A program made the translations under genes and the position numbers. From positions 1 to 64,000 of the forward strand of contig JAECUM010006814.1 in the NCBI GenBank assembly GCA_016617855.1: a stretch of 64,000 nt of DNA, read 5' to 3'. Below the pieces are notes generated by a model, which ran no database searches, was not told the DNA's origin, and was given only the letters and a program-made list of their open reading frames with translations. The stretch comes from Megalonaias nervosa. Taxonomy: Eukaryota > Mollusca > Bivalvia > Unionida > Unionidae. Positions 61,650-64,000 of this stretch are shown in pieces. Every line of letters begins with the position of its first letter. Position 1 is the stretch's first letter.

Positions 61650-62285
61650 ATTGTGATAATGTGTCACATGCTGTATAAAACCATCAGTCACCTGTTGCAT
61701 AAAACAATATGCCACATGATATCTAATACCATGTGTCACCAGTTGCTCAAAACAATATGCCACATGATATACATTACCCTGTGTCACCTGTTGCATAAAA
61801 CAATATGCCACATGATGTGTAATACCATATATCACCTTTTGCAATATGCCACATGAGGTATAATATCATGTCACCTGTTGCATAAAAACAATATGCCACA
61901 TGTGTCACCTGTTGCATAAAACATCCCACATGATATATAATACCATGTGTCACCTGTTGCATAATACAAGATGCGACATGTTGTATCATATGATATACCA
62001 CCTGTTGCTTAATACAATATGCCACATGTTGTATAATATCATAACCTACCTGTTGCATAATACAATATGCCACAAGTTGTATAATATCATGACCTACCTG
62101 TTGCATAATATAATATGCCATATGTTGTATAATATCATAACCTACCTGTTGCATAATACAATATGCCACAAGTTGTATAATATCATGACCTACCTGTTGC
62201 ATAATATAATATGCCATATGTTGTATAATATCATAAACAACCTTATGCTTAATACAATATGCCACATGTTGTAAGCAGATCATAA
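61650..62285. repeat. 48-base minisatellite, about 12 copies
   Basis: Unit: acctacctgttgcataatac aatatgccacaagttgtata atatcatg. Best copies lie at 62044-62235; those at 61660-61980 are diverged. Because 48 is a multiple of three, both strands show long open frames (for example 180 residues on the minus strand), which are not genes. The minus strand reads CAACAG|GTAGGT in each good unit. Confidence 0.9.
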
Positions 62286-62484
62286 TATATAATATTCTTT
62301 CACAAACCTCATGCATAATGAGCCCTGGTGTACAATTCTCTATTAGTTTTCCATTTAAGTTTTCATTTTACAACAGTCTATAATGTTAGGCATTGACTTT
62401 GGGTTGTCCTTGAGAAGGAGTTGAAAATTCAATATAAAGAGGTTATGAAATGTTTGTATTTATTGATTGTCAATAGAAAAATAC

Positions 62485-63690
62485 AAAGACTGTATGCTGT
62501 TTGCAGTCCAAATGGGTCTGAAAGTGATACAGAGTGTATGCTATTTGCAGTCCAAATGGGTCTGAAAGGGATACAGAGTGTATGCTATTTGTAGTCCAAA
62601 TGGGTCTGAAAGGGATACAGAGTGTATGCTATTTGCAGGTCAAATGGGTCTGAAAGGGATACAGAGTGTATGCTATTTGCAGTCCAAATGGGTCTGAAAG
62701 GGATACAGAGTGTATGCTATTTGCAGTCCAAATGGGTCTGAAAGGGATACAGAGTGTATGCTATTTGTAGTCCAAATGGGTCTGAAAGGGATACAGAGTG
62801 TATGCTATTTGCAGGTCAAATGAGTCTGAAAGGGATACAGAGTGTATGCTATTTGCAGTCCAAATGGGTCTGAAAGGGATACAGAGTGTATGCTGTTTGC
62901 TGGTCAAATGGGTCTAAAAGGGATATAGAGTGTATGCTGTCTGCAGTCCAAATGGATCTGAAAGGGATACAGAGTGTATGCTATTTGCAGGTCAAATGGG
63001 TCTAAAAGGGATACAGAGTGTATGCTATTTGCAGTCCAAATGGGTCTGAAAGGGATACAGAGTGTATGCTGTTTGCAGTCCAAATGGGTCTGAAAGGGAT
63101 ACAGAGTGTATGCTATTTGTAGTCCAAATGGGTCTGAAAGGGATACAGAGTGTATGCTATTTGCAGGTCAAATGGGTCTGAAAGGGATTCATAGTGTATG
63201 CTATTTGCAGTCCAAATGGGTCTGAATGGGATATAGAGTGTATGCTGTTTGCAGTCCAAATGGGTCTGAAAGGGATACAGAGTGTATGCTGTTTGCAGGT
63301 CAAATGGGTCTAAAAGGGATACAGAGTGTATGCTATTTGCAATCCAGATGGGTCAGACAGGTACAAAGACTATGCTATCTGCAGTCCAAATGGGTCTGAC
63401 ATGGACAGAGAATGTATGCTATTTGCTGTCCAAATGGGCTGAAATAGACATCAAATGCATGCTATTTGCAGGCCAAATGGGTCTGAGAGGGACACAAATT
63501 GTATGTTATTTTCAAGGCTATTGGCAGGTCAAATGGGTCTGACAGAGACACAGTCTTAAAGGAACATAGAATTTATGTTATTTTCCAGGCTATTTGCAGT
63601 CCAAAATGGGTCTGACATGGACATAGAATATATGCTATTTGCAGGTCAAATGGGTCTGAAAGGGACACAGATTGTATGCTATTTCCAGGC
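62485..63690. repeat. 44-base minisatellite, about 27 copies, with 4-unit higher order
   Basis: Unit: gtctgaaagggatacagagt gtatgctatttgcagtccaaatgg. About 19 units are near-identical from 62491 to about 63340; a further 8 toward 63690 are degraded. Variants at the 'cag tcc', 'tag tcc' and 'cag gtc' positions recur in the order cagtcc, cagtcc, tagtcc, caggtc at units 1-4, 5-8 and 13-16, indicating a 176-base higher-order unit. On the minus strand each unit reads tatccctttcag. Confidence 0.92.
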
Positions 63691-64000
63691 CAAACGGCAC
63701 AGAAATCATGATTATGATGTTGAGGGCCATAAGCAGGACTGAGTGCAGATGAAACTTGATTTCCGCTGCACATGAAAAATTACAATAAAAAAAAATTAAT
63801 CAAAAATAAAATCCAATTTAATGTTGAAGCAAAAGAATGATTTGCTTTGTCCAAATTGTAACAGGGTCAATACCCAATGATTCACATCATAAGTGCAAAG
63901 TCTGAGCAACTTCTAAGACACATCATAGCAAATTGTCATACTTTTATCAACCCTTTCATTCCTGTAAATTGAAGGTTGTAATTCCAACATCCATTAAATA

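Noticed and set aside
61774..62316. 180-residue minus-strand frame MHEVCERILYIM... and the 124-residue plus-strand frame
   Set aside because: Both follow from a 48-base tandem repeat whose unit is divisible by three; both strands being open argues against coding.
63573..63785. Possible upstream receptor exon after the acceptor tttttcatgtgcag at 63767
   Set aside because: One frame gives a hydrophobic stretch and another a Cys, but no donor with suitable phase follows and the sequence merges into the 44-base array.
1..64000. CRISPR arrays, bacterial operons or phage genes
   Set aside because: Repeats are contiguous without unique spacers, and the gene structure is eukaryotic with introns.

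Overview
The window looks like nuclear DNA of an animal, most likely a mollusc or another lophotrochozoan. It is AT-rich, has introns of several kilobases, is packed with simple repeats and minisatellites, and carries two tRNA-derived SINE families, a DIRS-like retroelement relic, a LINE relic and several small terminal-inverted-repeat (TIR) elements. The taxonomic call is an inference from the style of the repeats; no species marker is present. Nothing suggests bacterial genes, operons or CRISPR, and most long open frames are by-products of tandem repeats.

One protein-coding gene can be supported. It lies on the minus strand and runs from at least 61329 down to 14891. I assembled nine exons from consensus splice sites with matching codon phases: 61329-61245, 57012-56954, 47655-47550, 39587-39499, 31343-31317, 26321-25164, 23364-23050, 18200-18177 and 16110-14891. 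The chain reads about 1,026 residues without a stop. It gives a short extracellular Cys-rich module (two CxxC pairs), a Thr/Pro-rich stalk with N-glycosylation sequons, one transmembrane helix followed by basic residues, and a very long acidic, Ser-rich cytoplasmic tail. The 5' exons (signal peptide and further ectodomain) lie beyond the right edge. The layout resembles a TNF-receptor-like or other type I receptor, but the family is not proven.

Layout: 1-14.2 kb is repeats, with no supported gene. 14.9-26.3 kb holds the cytoplasmic-tail exons, two of which come from a segmental tandem duplication (about 21.7-23.4 and 24.2-25.5 kb). 26.4-30 kb holds SINE copies and the DIRS-like relic. 30.6-32.4 kb has tandem arrays. 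35.1-36.3 kb is an element with TIR-like ends. 36.9-37.4 and 40.0-40.5 kb are large TATG arrays. 39.5-57 kb holds the transmembrane and stalk exons, separated by introns filled with repeats, including a LINE relic at 54.2-55.2 kb. 61-63.7 kb, directly upstream of the first visible exon, has three tandem arrays whose units carry splice-site-like sequences on the sense strand of the gene.
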